A stretch of DNA of 64,000 nucleotides from Talpa occidentalis. Its lineage: Eukaryota > Chordata > Mammalia > Eulipotyphla > Talpidae. Shown here piece by piece: positions 23,481-35,918 of the stretch. A model generated the notes under the pieces. It saw nothing but the letters and a program-made list of their open reading frames with translations, was not told where the DNA came from and made no database searches. Location of the stretch: contig NW_023600993.1 in NCBI RefSeq assembly GCF_014898055.3, positions 17,264,850-17,328,849 on the forward strand, written 5' to 3'. Both the position numbers and the translations under genes were made by a program. Positions within the stretch are counted from its first letter, which is position 1; the number at the start of each line of letters is the position of its first letter.

Positions 23481-24293
23481 ATAGGACCAGCTTCTGTCTA
23501 AAAACCCACGTCATTTTCCTTAATTTGGGTTGCTGTCCTGTTTCTGTTTCAACCAGAAGGTCATAATTAAGTACCTCCTGGACAGCAACAGAAGTGGCTC
23601 CGTCCACTCTATACAGAATTTCAAGGTCCAGGATATCAGAATTCTTTGTGCAGGCAGTAATAGAAGACCCAACTACAACTGTCTTGAACAAGTAGGTGAA
23701 GGAAATTTATTGGTTTTTGCAAATAAAGGTCCAGATTTACATTGATTTCAGGTCTGGCTTGATCCAGGCACACATAGTTTATCAAGAATCTGATTTCCTC
23801 TATCAGTAGACTCTGCTTTCCTCTAACCTGGCAGCATTTCCAGGCAGGCTTTGCCCATAGATGATCTCCAGATTTCTAGGTTTACATCTTCTTATATTAG
23901 CCACTATCAGAAACAGCCTCTCTGATATTCATGCCAAGATAAATTCTAGGCCTGTATCTCCTTGACCTGATTTGCGCCCTCTTCCCTAAACAAATCACCA
24001 TGGCCAGGGGATGCAGTTCTCTGATTGTCTAGTCTTGGGTCTTGCACATGACAACTTCCGGAGCCAAATGATGGACTGAGTGCAGAAAAGGATAATTTCC
24101 CAGAAGTGAAAATGAGGTGTTTTATCAGAAAAGTGAAATTAGGTGCTGAGCAGACTGTAGAAATGTATTGGTATTTCTTCAAGTTTTATGAGAAAGCCTC
24201 TTTCTGCTTATATAACCATGGTCTTAGAAAGTAAATAATTTCGTAGGAATAAGTTATTTTCAGTGACTTCCATGGCTGAAGACAGGTTTGTCA

Positions 24294-24350
<57 letters not shown>

Positions 24351-25060
24351 TTTTTTAAAGAATCCTAGACACTGCTGAGTCCTGTGCTACCATCTTCCTT
24401 AACAGATATATGATATTTCCCATACCCAGTGCTAGATACTAGGTAAATACAGACAGAGGCAAAAGTCTGCCATCCGGGCCACTATCTTCCTGCCTTTCTC
24501 TATCCCCAGCCTGCTATTTCCAGGTCATTGTTTCCAGTTTTCCATCTGTCCTGTCCCAGGTTCCCTGGCTGCCTATCATTCCTCCATAAACCTCATTCCT
24601 TCTACTTGGCAGCTAAAATCTTGAAAATCCTGTGACAATGCTTTGGAGGAATTGGGACCTAACGTCAGATCCTATCTCAGAAATCTAGAAACATCTCAGA
24701 AATGTAACTACTCACAAGTCTGAGCCTGTCTACCATGTGTCTGAAATCCCAGAGGAATATTCACAGCACCAGCTCTATCAGAAAAAAAATTCTGAAAATT
24801 CTCGCAGAATTGGGTAGACCATCATGATCCCCTGGAGCATGGAATCTGAGTGCTACAAGTAAAAGAAATGATCATTCACTCTGGCCCTGTGGTTTCTTAA
24901 GTAGGAAAAAAGGACATGCAGACAAGAGATGGGAGTACAGATGGCACTCCCGGCTGTTGAGAAAGCCACTTTCGTGACTCAGGAACAATAGAAGGCAAAT
25001 AAGGGGAGAAATCATGTCTCCCAATCTAGTTTCCTGCCCTTTGTTATCCTACACCTTCTT
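23481..25060. other. Old unnamed repeat-like sequence, no gene
   Basis: The part 23690-24090 (AGGAAATTTATTGGTTT ... GGCCAGGGGATGCAGTTCTCTGATTG) looks like an ancient interspersed repeat that I cannot name. The remainder shows nothing recognised except the GT/GA microsatellite. Confidence 0.35.
24294..24352 (+). repeat. Compound (GT)n(GA)n microsatellite
   Basis: About 12 TG units switch directly into about 16 GA units. Confidence 0.97.
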
Positions 25061-25064
25061 TTAT

Positions 25065-25930
25065 TCATTCCTTTCTCCATTTATTCCTTCAGCAAATATT
25101 TATGCAGTGCATAGCATGTACTAAGCACAAGGCAGGACTCAAAACAACAACAAGTCTTGCCCTTCCTCCCAGAAACTCTGTCTAATGGGAGAGACATACA
25201 CATGCATGCCAGGGTGTGCACCGGAAGTGCAGTGGCAGAACTGACAGTGACAGAGGAGACTCAAGAGCATGGGAGAGGGGCTCTATTATAACTCATCTCA
25301 GGAGCAGTGGAGTGCAGGAGGGGGTGAGTTCTAAAGGAAAATTCCCTGGAGGAGATTAAAGTGAGCTGAGTCTTAATGAATGAGTTAATTAGGGAGAGGA
25401 GGTGATGGGAAAACATTTCTGACAAAGGACAGCAAAAATCAAGGCAGGCAGCATGTAGTTTGGCATATACTAGTGTGACTAGAGAGTCTAAGAGCACCAG
25501 ATCACATAGAAGGTTTAAAGTCAAGTAAGAAATTTGGAACTTATCCTATAGGGGATGTCTGTGTAGAACTCAGTACATTTTAGGAAGGGTAAAAATGTAC
25601 CAATTTTCACTTTTGATAGATCATTCTGGCAGCTATCTAGAGGGGAAGTTTGGAGAGAAGATGTCAGAAAAGAAAATAGATTTTTAAAAAAGTGAACAAG
25701 CAAAATGACAGCAAGGAGAGAGAAGTGTTTAAGGAATGTTTTGGAGGTAAAATTGGGATAATTGATTGGACATGGCAGAAGAAGAAAAGGTAAACACAGA
25801 CTGGGAACTGTGTACCAACTGGTGACTACAAAAATAGGAGGTAAGGTAGAGCCATTTGCCACAGAAAGCAAAGTGAGAGCAGCAACTGGAGCAATCTGCA
25901 GTTTGGGGGGAGCATGAAGTCATGAATACA
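25065..25930 (-). mobile_element. L2 (LINE2) 3' region, antisense
   Basis: Starts with CAGCAAATATTTATGCAGTGC and CTAAGCACAAGGCAGG, the complement of the conserved L2 3' end. It continues with GGAGATTAAAGTGAGCTGAGTC, AGAAATTTGGAACTTATCC and ATAGATCATTCTGGCAGC in the order expected for an antisense L2. With the + strand L2 at 22.7-23.5 kb it forms an inverted pair of old LINEs. Confidence 0.7.
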
Positions 25931-28900
25931 ATGGAAAGTAAGCCTATTCAAGCCATCTTAATGAGACCTGCTTAAGAAATTAGGCAGGGAACTTCGAGTT
26001 AGAGGCAGTGAAAGAGAATACCAAAGGCAAAAGCTGAAGGAACGAGATCCAGAAGTCAGCAATATGATGGACTGTCCACACCACTCCCCACAGGAGTGAA
26101 TTCTAAAGAACACGCAAACATTCCATGGCAGAGTCAGTGCTAACCAAAATGGAACAACAGTAGCATGGAAGACATAAGACAGATTCTTTGGACGCTGTAG
26201 GTGCAAAGATGTGAGACTGTTGTTTTGGTATTAGACTAAATGCCCCCTGCCTCTCTTCAGGCTTTGGAAACCACTGGATGCTTTCAGGAAGCCCAAGCTA
26301 CATGGCAGTTCTTCTTTGTAATCAGGAAATCCAAACTTCTAATCACTTTTCCTGGGCAGTGGTAGTGGGATGTGTCTATGATTCAAGTGTGAATCCTCCA
26401 CTCAAAGGAATCTGTGTTCTTTCTCTGAAGTCAAGGTCAGAGTGCAAAGAGGGTGTCTGAAGGGCATTTGCCCCATGAAAAAGCTGTGCCCTTGAAGAAC
26501 CTGTTTTGGTGATGGTCCAGGAGGTGGTGCTAAGTCAAGGCGCCAGCTCTGGGAAAGGAGAGTTATGTCATTATTATTTCTGTGAAGCAAGCAACAAAGA
26601 TTCTGATCAGGTTATGAGCTACAGGAGGTTATGCAGTGGCAGCTTCTCTTGAACTAGACTTAAATTCTGTTTCCTTGTAAGTCTCTAAGTTTTTTCTACC
26701 TACTGAGTCTTCTTTGATGTGCTCAGTTGCCATCATTCATTTTGATGTTCTCTATTGATCCTAGCACATTACTAATTTCCCGAGGTAACTCACATAATTC
26801 TGCTTACCCTAAAAAAATCACCATCCTTCCAGTCTTTCCTAAGTTAATTTTAGGCTGGAACTCCAACTTGCTTTCAGAGTCTCCCAACTCTCCTCCTTCT
26901 CTATCTGTGAGGATATTTTTGTAGTTCCCATAGAGAAATGTATCTCTTTTTTCCCAATTCAGAGAAGTGTCTGTCTGGGTTTTTTTCCCCATGGCTATAT
27001 GGTATTTGAATTGCATTATATATATAGTTCTTTCATGCCCTTTTGTCACATATGTAAATGAATACAATACAAAATAATCAGTGAAAGCATAAAAAGTGAA
27101 AAACAGTAAATAACACCTTAAGAGATAGCATAAATTATTGGGTTATTTTTGCAAATTAAAAATTTAAGAAGAGCAGAGATAATGTGTAATTTTGGCAAAT
27201 TTCATCACATTATCACATGCAAAATGTTGTATGAATTCTAACCTATTTTTCCCTTAACCCAATTTAGGTAACAAATGCTATTTCCATCTTGGTGTTAGCA
27301 GTGAAATGGATATGACATATATCCATCCCTGTGGAATATATATATATATATATATTTTCTATTTAGCTGCATATTTACTATATATACATATAGGTAGAAT
27401 ATATAGAATATGTATATATATACACAATACATAAATTCTATATTCAGCAGTATCTCTATTTAGCTTAGAGGTAATACATATATTCTCTACTTAGCTGTAG
27501 AAAAACCTGCAAATCTACCTTGTGATTCTTGAAATACCATTCCATGCTCACCAATGTCCTCCTCCATATACCTATTCTGAAATAATTATCACCAACTGTA
27601 TTCAAGTAAGAGTTTGTAATGCTCAATGAAGCATTATTGGTAAAATTTCGGTTATATGCTTAAAATATTTGTCTTATTAATGTTGGTAAAATATCATTTT
27701 CTCTACATGCATCTGGTAAACTGATACTTGATTGCCACCTTTTATGTAATAACAATATCATGGATCATTTTTAAATTTGAATGTTTGTTTTTTAATATGA
27801 ACTAAAAAATTGAACACAGACTCAAGTTGCCAAACCCATCCATGCATCACAAACACTATTTACTGTCTACAATTTCTCTCCAGAGCGGTAAGTTAAGCAA
27901 TAGTCTTTAGTGCTATCAATTCTCCCACATTCATCAATTTTTTTAATCTAAATAATGGGAGGTTAAAAATATTTCTAAATTATTTTAATTGAAGAAAACA
28001 CATGAAACAGAAGTTCTACTTTCAGAGACAGAATGTTTTATTATCTGAACTTCTAGAACTCTCCTATCCTTCATATGATTTATTTACTAGCCAAGTAAAA
28101 TGAGTGCAAACCCACTGAGTTTTGAAACTCCTTTTACCACCTAAAAGGAGTCATGTAGTGTATGTTGTTGGTGCCTCTTGGGATCAGGGCGGAGCTGTTC
28201 TCCAGCTGAGACCACCTCCTTGCTTAGCTCTTTTTCATACTCTATCTTGCTTCCACACTCCCCTTCTGGAAACACTCCCGTAATAAATCATTCAAACAAG
28301 AATCCCCGTCCCAGACACTGCTTTTAATCAACCTGACTTAAAACAAGTCCTAAACAAGAAATGCCTCAAAAAGAAACATTTCTACCTGGGTTACCCATGT
28401 TAAGCCTCAGAAACTAACGTACAATATTTTACATATAACATATAAAATTTTAGTTAACATATATAGTAGTATTTAATAGCTATAATACTGACATCTATGA
28501 GATTATTTAATATCTATAGTGTTATTTAACATCTAAGATGTCAGAGAATCTTAGTGTAGCAATGACCATGTTGAGAAATCTCTTACTCTTAAAGCTTTCA
28601 CTAATCTATTTAGAAGAGGGCAAGGTAGAAAGGATACACCAATTGCACATCTTTAGGTAGCAATTAGATTGTAGCAATTAGACGGCATACAAGAGAAACA
28701 ACTCAATTGCTAACAGAGGATCAAAAAGATATATCTGCAAAATTTTTAAATAGTAGTGGTCTCCCAGACTGTTCTTCAGTCTGCCAGTAGCTTCTAGCTG
28801 TGTGCTAGCTGAACAGAACATTTAAAAGTAGTTACGATGTCTGGCCAAGCCAGAGAAAACAGGATGATAATTAATCACCTCAAACCTGGACTGAATTCTC

Positions 28901-29000
28901 GATGTTGTTTTAATGGCTCAATCCTCCTCTGAGTTATCAAGGCCATTTACAGAAGGAAGGAAATATGTGTAGCCAATTCTCCATTCAGATTTAATGGAAG
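25931..29000. other. Intergenic, nothing recognised
   Basis: No supported gene. An AT-only region with TATA runs occupies about 27335-27435. Otherwise no family identified. Confidence 0.45.
27338..27356. repeat. (TA)n microsatellite
   Basis: About nine TA units in an AT-rich neighbourhood with further TATA blocks to 27435. Confidence 0.9.
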
Positions 29001-29004
29001 AACT

Positions 29005-29090
29005 ACTCATCCCACAAATATTTATTGAGTTCTTGCTATGTGCATAACACTTTGTAAGGTTCTGCATAGAAATCAAAGATATAAACAGAC
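29005..29090 (-). mobile_element. L2 3'-end fragment
   Basis: CCCACAAATATTTATTGAGTTCTTGCTATGTGCATAACACTTTG is the complement of the terminal part of L2. Confidence 0.7.
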
Positions 29091-29262
29091 TTGTAGGACA
29101 CCAGGAATATTACAAATCCAAGAGACTCTGTTTTGATTTTGGAATGTCATGCTATGGAGGGGCCAACCCATATCTTTCTGGAAACATGCCTGTCTTTCTC
29201 ATTCTTCTCTTCTCAGTTCTGTTTTCTATCACCTGTGTTTTACCCTCTCTGTGCCAAATTAT

Positions 29263-29995
29263 AGAAAAACTTGCCTCTTTTTTTTTTAAACAGTAAATTT
29301 TATTTTTATATTCCCCATACAATTGCAACCCCCCCATTCTGACCCCAATCCCTCCCCTCCCGCCCCCCACCCCCCAAAAAGTGTCTCTGTTTCATAGTTT
29401 TTTGTTGATTTTGATTTTCACTTTCTTATAGTTATTCATTTTCCTGGTCTCTTATTTAAGTTTTCTAGATTCCTGCTATGAGTGAGACCATCCGGTATTT
29501 TTCTTTTTCTTTCTGGCTTATTTCGCTGAGCATGATCCCTTCCAGCGCCATCCATGTTGCTGCAAATTGCATGTGTTTATCTTTTTTGAATGCTGAGTAA
29601 TATTCCATGGTGTATATGTACCACATCTTCTTGATCCAGTCATCTATTTTTGGGCATTTGGGTTGTTTCCAAAGCTTAGCTATTGTAAATAGTGCTGCTA
29701 TAAACATAGGGGTGCAGGTGCTCTTTGGAATGGATGTTTCTGTGTCCTTTGGGTAAATACCTAGGAGTGGAATTGCTGGATCCTATGGAAGCTCTATGTT
29801 TAGTAGGTCCAGAAATCTCCACACAGCTCTCCATAGTGGTTGGACCAGTTTGCACTCCCACCAACAGTGCAGAAGAGTTCCTTTTTCTCCACACCCTCGC
29901 CAACATTTGTTGTTGCTAGTTTTTTTAATATGTGCCATTCTCACTGGTGTAAGAGTAGAAGAGAAAAAACTTGGTAGAGAAAAAACTTGCCTCTT
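29263..29995 (-). mobile_element. 5'-truncated L1 with TSD
   Basis: L1 sequence at about 29280-29977 on the minus strand. Target duplications AGAAAAACTTGCCTCTT (29263-29279) and AGAAAAAACTTGCCTCTT (29978-29995) differ by one A. The poly-A end is at the left, followed by an L1 3' UTR with a C-rich run (GGGG on the element strand) and the C-terminal part of ORF2, readable at 29465-29707 and, in another frame, about 29783-29935. A frame break near 29780 and the missing 5' end make it dead. Moderate divergence marks it as one of the younger L1s here. Confidence 0.93.
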
Positions 29996-30299
29996 AAAGT
30001 GATGGCAGTCTGAACTCCTGTTTCTCCTTTTTTCTACTATGCTTCCTCTCCATGATACCTCACCTATCTCCCTCCTTTGTATGCTTTGCAGAGACAAGAA
30101 AATGAATAGAATCAAGTTATTTGAGCTAAAAATGACACACTTGATTGTCTAGCCAGGGATGTATAGATTCAGTAAAAATTCCCATATGTATGAAAGCTAA
30201 CTACTTCTTTTAACATTCTTGAACTTGGCAACAGTCAAAGATGGATCTCGTTCACTGGAAGGATGAATATACCTAAGTAATGACCCCTTATAGTTACCT

Positions 30300-30475
30300 T
30301 GTGTTAGGAGTTTACAAAATTCTCTCATATACATTACTATTTAGTCTTCATGACTAAATTTAGTTGTGCATCAGAGATTAACCTTAACCTGCTACATTCA
30401 GAGTTAAGTGGCTTGTACAAATCATCTTGTAATAACTGAAAATTCAAGGCTTGAACCAAGTCCTTCAGCTATGCC
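30300..30475 (-). mobile_element. MIR element
   Basis: TTTACAAAATTCTCTCATATAC...GTTAAGTGGCTTGTACAAATCATC...GGCTTGAACCAAG is the complement of MIR, including the segment around its B box. Confidence 0.6.
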
Positions 30476-32472
30476 AGCACTACCTCTCTTAGCTGTGAAA
30501 GCCCTAGATTCCTTCAGGTGTGTCTTCCCACCATTCCCATCCCACTTCTTATCTTCAACCACTGAATAAATCATCTTTCAGAAAAGCTAGTTTTGTATTA
30601 TTAATACAACACACTCCACCTTTGTACCTCTCAGCTTTTTAGAAGATTAGATAATATATGGACCATCACTGTAGGGACAGTAATTACATTAATAACCTTC
30701 CTTTCTCTCTCTACTTAGCAGGTAATGATGCTACAAGATATAATATTTTTACTGACCAAAATGGTCTGTAGGAACTACCAGAATTAAGGTAAGAGGTAAG
30801 AGGAAAGCACATCGTGCTAGGAATCATACACTTAAAAACAAACAACAACAACAACAACCACAACAACAAAAAACACTCCAGTATACTACAGGATGTGGAA
30901 GAGAACTGCATGATAAAAACATGTTGACTTCTTTCTTCAAGTAGGTGCTTTTATTTGGTATTTGTTCTTGACCTATTTGTTTGTTTTCTCATATAAATAA
31001 TAAGAGGATGGAGATTAATGTACTCAACCTAGACTGGTCATCAGAATCACTTGGGCATCGTATCTTAGAACAGTAACTTAAAGTATTTATTCATACATAA
31101 TTTTGACATCACATCAATAGTCTTATGTATTATTCATTGACGACCACTGCCTAGATCTATTGCTATTGATGGCCATTGCCTACAGCCATTGACTCATAAG
31201 GAGTTACAAATGGGTATATTCTAATTCTAATATTTCCTCTAACATTGTTCAAAAAAAATGAAAAAATTCAAAAGCACACATATAAGCTATGATATGTGAA
31301 ATAAAAACCAAACAGAAACAATTAGTCCATAATTTTTTTTTGTAAAGTTACTACTTCATCAAAGCCAGGGTTTGGGAAATGATTTCTGTAAAGATGACCA
31401 ATATTGTAGGCTTGATGGGTCACAAAGCCCCTGCTAAACTCTTCCCAGGTTACATGAATGCAGCCTTAGGCAATATGTAAACGAGTAGTTTTGGTTTATT
31501 GTATTCTCATAAAATTTTATTTTTTAAAACAAGAGGCAGACTGCACTTAACCTGAGTGTCCTAATTTGGTGAACTCTGATAAAATTCAAGGTCTCTGAAA
31601 TTTTGGACACAATTTTTTATTTTTCACTTTTTCTGGTCTGCAATTTCAATCAGCTGTAACAATTGAAACACTAGTATAATGACTTCTCAGATTTATCACC
31701 TCACTTCAGCAGGTATTAACTTGTGCTAACCTTGTTTCATTGAATTCCTTATCCACTCTGAATTATTTTACAGCAAATCCTTTTATTTTATTCCTAAATA
31801 TTTGTATTTATTTCATCCATGAATATTTTGGTAAATATGTCTAAAAACATATCCACAATACAATGACCACACTTAACATAATTAATAATATATACATTTT
31901 TCAATTTGAATGATAGAATCTAGAGACTAATAAGATTAATGTTCAATTGAAAGATATGTTTCTTAACTTCCTTTTACTCTATGGGTTCCCCCTACATCCC
32001 CCTTTTTCGCTGTATTTAAAAAGAAACTGGATAATTGACTTACAGAGCTTTTCACAATCAGGGTTTTATGAAATCCCAGTGGTGTCATTTAGAATGTTCT
32101 TCTTTCCTTTATATCTCCTGTGAATTGGAAGTGAGACAGAAATTTAATCATATTCTAGTGTAAGTCTTTGGTGAGAACATTTATATGTGGTATTGTGTAC
32201 TTCCACCAGGAGGCCCATTTTGTGTTGTTTGTAGTTATTTATGATCATTGCCTGAATCCACTGATACATTAGAAATTACAGAATGGCGTATTCCAACATT
32301 CTTACTTTACTACTAACTGAAATATATCTATAAAGGGAAATTGTCTCTAAATAGTTAATTTTCCTGATAGCATTGGTAAGTGAAAAATAGGCAAAAATCT
32401 ATGATTTTCCTATTAATTTGGAAGATTTTAAAATAATGATTTGTTTCTCTAATATCCTCCAAAGGTGATCAA
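30476..32472. other. Intergenic, nothing recognised
   Basis: No gene or named repeat. A (CAA)n run lies at 30838-30870. Confidence 0.45.
30838..30870 (+). repeat. (CAA)n microsatellite
   Basis: CAA/ACA trinucleotide repeat with one CCA interruption. Confidence 0.9.
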
Positions 32473-32783
32473 TGAATTTCTTTTTTTATATATAAATCTT
32501 TTTTTTTTTTTAGAGATTTATTCCTATACAAGAGCTGGGGTACAGGCCAGAGGTGCTGGACGGTGAGAGGATTCACCAGAAACAGAGTGGGGAGCAGAAC
32601 AGGCAGATCGGCCGAAATACACTGCTGAGGGGAGCAGTGGGCATGACAGGAGAGGTTTGCCACACCATGTAGGATTCTCCCCAGCTGGCCAGGAATCAAA
32701 CCCGCACTGCAGAGGCTGCAGGACAGCTTCACAGTGCTATGCCCAACTCATTGCGCCACCAGCGAGGCCCTGAATTTCTTTTT
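32473..32783 (-). mobile_element. tRNA-derived SINE, type A, with TSD
   Basis: Flanked by TGAATTTCTTTTT at 32473-32485 and 32771-32783. The body holds the hairpin CACTGCTGAGGGGAGCAGTG and tRNA-like head (right end, GGGCCTCGCTGGTGGCGCAATG in element orientation). Between the element's A run and the left duplication sit 13 extra AT-rich bases (32486-32498), as in the copy at 6.4 kb but low-complexity. Confidence 0.9.
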
Positions 32784-34190
32784 AAAGTATAGATACCAGG
32801 ACCCAACCACAGACCTATTGAACCAGAATATCCAGGGGTTCATCATGCTTATAACTCTTGCTGAATGATTCTGAATCATGATTTATAGCCCAGCCATTGA
32901 GAATGTCTGGACCAGATGACTGAAGAAGTCCATCTAGCATGTTTATAATGTGCAATTAGTAATAAATTGCTTATATGAAAACCCCTGTTCTCCTCTCTCT
33001 AACATGGCTGGTTAAATGGTGTCAACCAGAGGTTCGAAGAATACCCAGGCATTCTCAGCAGTGTGGCAACCAGTTCCTTAAGGCTACTGCACAGTTGTTA
33101 TGCGATACTCATATTGTCCAATTAAAGGATGGAGGTTAGTGCCTTCAGAGTTACAAAGAGTTCAGGTTGTCCCTGATGTTTTCCAGTTCAGATCTCTAGT
33201 TCTAGCAGAGATCACAGGGACAAAAATTAATGTCTCAAACTCACATCCAGAGCCAGGTCTTCTTCCCATGAAGTATCAATGAAGGCAACACATAAAGGGT
33301 GAGATTAAGGGACCAGGCTAACGAGCCATAAGGCCCTCTAGTTATCTGTCTATTGAAACATAAGAAAGACATTTATTGGTGTCTAGGGACAAATTCATTC
33401 AAATCCTGCATCTCCCATTTTCTATATGACTCCTGGCAAGTTGTCTATCAATAAAATATCAAATAACCAATTTTCAACATTATCAAGAAGACTTTATTCA
33501 GAATTTATTTCATCAAAGGCTAAAAGCAGAAGTGATCATATCTTTCTTTTTATTAACACTATGTCATTTCTGGCAAAACAACAGAAGGAATCCTGTGCAT
33601 TTTCAGCAGCATGGCACAACTAAGCACAACAGCTAACTTAATGGACGTTTTTTCAGTCCTATTTGTTTATAAGTTGATAGAATCCAACATTAGAGGGTGA
33701 AGGGAAGAAAGTATCCATTATGTACATATGAGTGTTTATGCAGTGTTCGGATCCATGTGAATCTTTTGTCGTTAATTGTATGGACAGGAACTTGTCTGGG
33801 CAGTGAATTAAAGTCCTTCCATTAAGCTGCTATCTTCTTGGCATCTGGTCCAAAGGGAAAAGCTACCATTAGCATATGATGTGAACTTTCCTCCACCTTG
33901 TAGAAGCTTGCTCGAAGAGACATAGTATTGCTCTGGCAGAAAACTCCCGTTTTAATTTTAGTGAGAGCATGAGGAAAGAGAAGTATACTTGGTGGAAACA
34001 GGTTAATATGTCCCATCATCTTGAAAGTGTTTAGCTAGTGCCTGTTTTCATTAGAAGTGAAGAATAAGTGAATTAAATATTTTAATATGCTATTAAAATA
34101 AAAACTAAATTTAAAACAACTCACTACAGATCTTTGAGACTAAAATTTAGTAACTTAATTTGGGTATTTTATGTGCAAAAGGGAAGGGAT
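32784..34190. other. Intergenic, nothing recognised
   Basis: No supported gene or named repeat. Confidence 0.45.
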
Positions 34191-34194
34191 CCAG

Positions 34195-34305
34195 ATTCAA
34201 ACCCTCGTGGTTTGAGTCAGACTGTCAATTCTTATGTGCTGCAGGACTGTGGGCAAGTCACTTTGCTGAACCTTTTCAGACATCTCTAACCCTCATTTTT
34301 CAGGC
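34195..34305 (+). mobile_element. MIR fragment
   Basis: GATTCAAACCCTCGTGG...GGACTGTGGGCAAGTCACTTTGCTGAACC...CTAACCCTCATTTTTCA follows the MIR core on the + strand. Confidence 0.65.
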
Positions 34306-35495
34306 TTCCTTCTGTTCCCTGTCTGAGTAGAAGGTCTTTGGTCAATTTCCCCTGGAAATAGACTCTGAGGATAATTATTTATTGTGAAAGAATGCCCTTG
34401 AGAACAAGCATGGGGAGTAAGAAAAGCAGAATTGGCAGAGGGAGAAACTGGATTACAATGAAGTACAATAGAGTCCTCAGCTGATGCCACAGGAGCTCCG
34501 GAGTACAGATAATTCTTCAAAGTTGTTCCAAATGCAGATGAGGGAGTCTGACCTTTGAACTCCTATGAATAGCCATGCCATCAGGACTGTCCTTTGGCGA
34601 ATGGCAATTCCCAGAGGAGTACACTGCTAGGATGCCCAGCACCTGGGAAAATGAGTGGCTAGGTCCTGAAGGAGCTGTCTGGTAGCAACTGCAATAAAGA
34701 AGAAAGCCCATCTCCTCTCCTGCTTCAGTGAAATATCCACTTCACTCAGGTGTGTGGGCTGACCTCCGTCACCCAGGCAAGGCAATCACAAGGGAACACA
34801 ATGAATAACCTGTCTTAGGAGGGAGTTCCCAAGAAAAACACCCTGAGATGAGGATTCCTGTTAATGTAATTTATTATGAAATGTTTCTTGAACCAACCAA
34901 TAGAGAAGTGAGACCAGGAAAGGATGGAAGCCAACAAAGGTACAAAGTCATATAAAAGTCCTACAGTGTCAGACAGCCAGTAACTTTGAGTCACATCTAT
35001 ACGGAACTTTGGGTACAGTATAGGTACTTCCTCAGAGTTGTCCTCAAGGGAGCGGGCATATTTATATCGCTTGCACCCATCAGCAAATGGTTAGGGGCTG
35101 CTTCTGAGATAATTTAAATTCCTAGGCACTCCAACTCCCCATTTGCAGGCAAACTGGATTCTAGTCACTTGGGCAACTCTTCAACATTGACATATATGCC
35201 AGCTTTACTGGGAATGAAAGCACACTGACAGCCTGTGTGTAATACCATGGCCGAAGGGACTAGGAAGGCTATGGGTGGAGAACTCACAATTCAAAATCTG
35301 GCCTGAACTGTCTTTAAAAACCCACACGTACGGGAACTGGGCCCATTTGTTGCACTTCCTTGTCACTGTCTATTCTTCAAGGTGAGAAGAGATAATCCAA
35401 TTTGCTAACCACTCATCTTTTAGTATGATCACACACTCTCATATAAACAAATGCTTACAAAGAACACACACATTTAAAAAAAAGCAAACATTGTT
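34306..35495. other. Possible old LTR-like or unnamed repeat sequence
   Basis: The region 34330-35320 reads like old interspersed repeat (for example GACTCTGAGGATAATTATTTATTGTG and GATGAGGATTCCTGTTAATG...TTTATTATGAAATG), with two loosely similar halves. I cannot name a family and see no gene. Confidence 0.3.
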
Positions 35496-35622
35496 TAAAA
35501 ATGAACAATGACACTCTATGGGGTGTGGGGGGCAGGGAAAGGAGGGATTGGGGTCAAAATAAGGGGGTTGTAATTGTATGGGGAGTATAAAAATAAAATT
35601 TAAATTAAAAAATGAACAATGA
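35496..35622 (+). mobile_element. Very short L1 3'-end insertion (~95 bp) with TSD
   Basis: Only the last ~95 bp of an L1 3' UTR (about 35512-35605) lie between TAAAAATGAACAATGA (35496-35511) and a matching copy ending at 35622 with one extra A. The inserted piece (GGAGGGATTGGGGTCAAAATAAGGG...GGGGAGTATAAAAATAAAATTTA) is the reverse complement of the 3' UTR of the L1 at 29.3 kb, with a few changes. Confidence 0.9.
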
Positions 35623-35639
35623 TATAAAATATATATAAA

Positions 35640-35918
35640 AATTATTTTTTTTAAGATTTATTTATTTATGCATACAAGAGCTGGGGTACAGGCCACAGAT
35701 AAGGGGGGTGAGAGGATTCACCAGAGACAGAGTGGGGAACAGAACAGGCAGATTGACCAAAGTACACTGCTGAGGGGAGCAGCGGGCGAGACAGGAGAGG
35801 TCTGCAGTGCCATGTGGGATTCTCACCTGCCGGCCAGGATTGAACCTGCAATGCAGAGGCTGCAGACAGCTTCACAGCACTGTGCTCAACCGCCTGCACC
35901 ACCAGGGGAGGCCCTATA
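35640..35918 (-). mobile_element. tRNA-derived SINE, type A
   Basis: Minus-strand copy with the tail complement TTTTTTAAGATTTATTTATTTATGCATACAAGAGCTGGGG at the left, hairpin CTGCTGAGGGGAGCAG, and the head complement CCACCAGGGGAGGCCC at the right. A TATATAA motif on both sides may be a degraded target duplication. Confidence 0.88.

Noticed and set aside
29465..30115. Minus-strand frames resembling reverse-transcriptase C-terminal sequence
   Set aside because: Remnants of L1 ORF2 in a truncated, frameshifted insertion. Annotated as a mobile element, not a gene.
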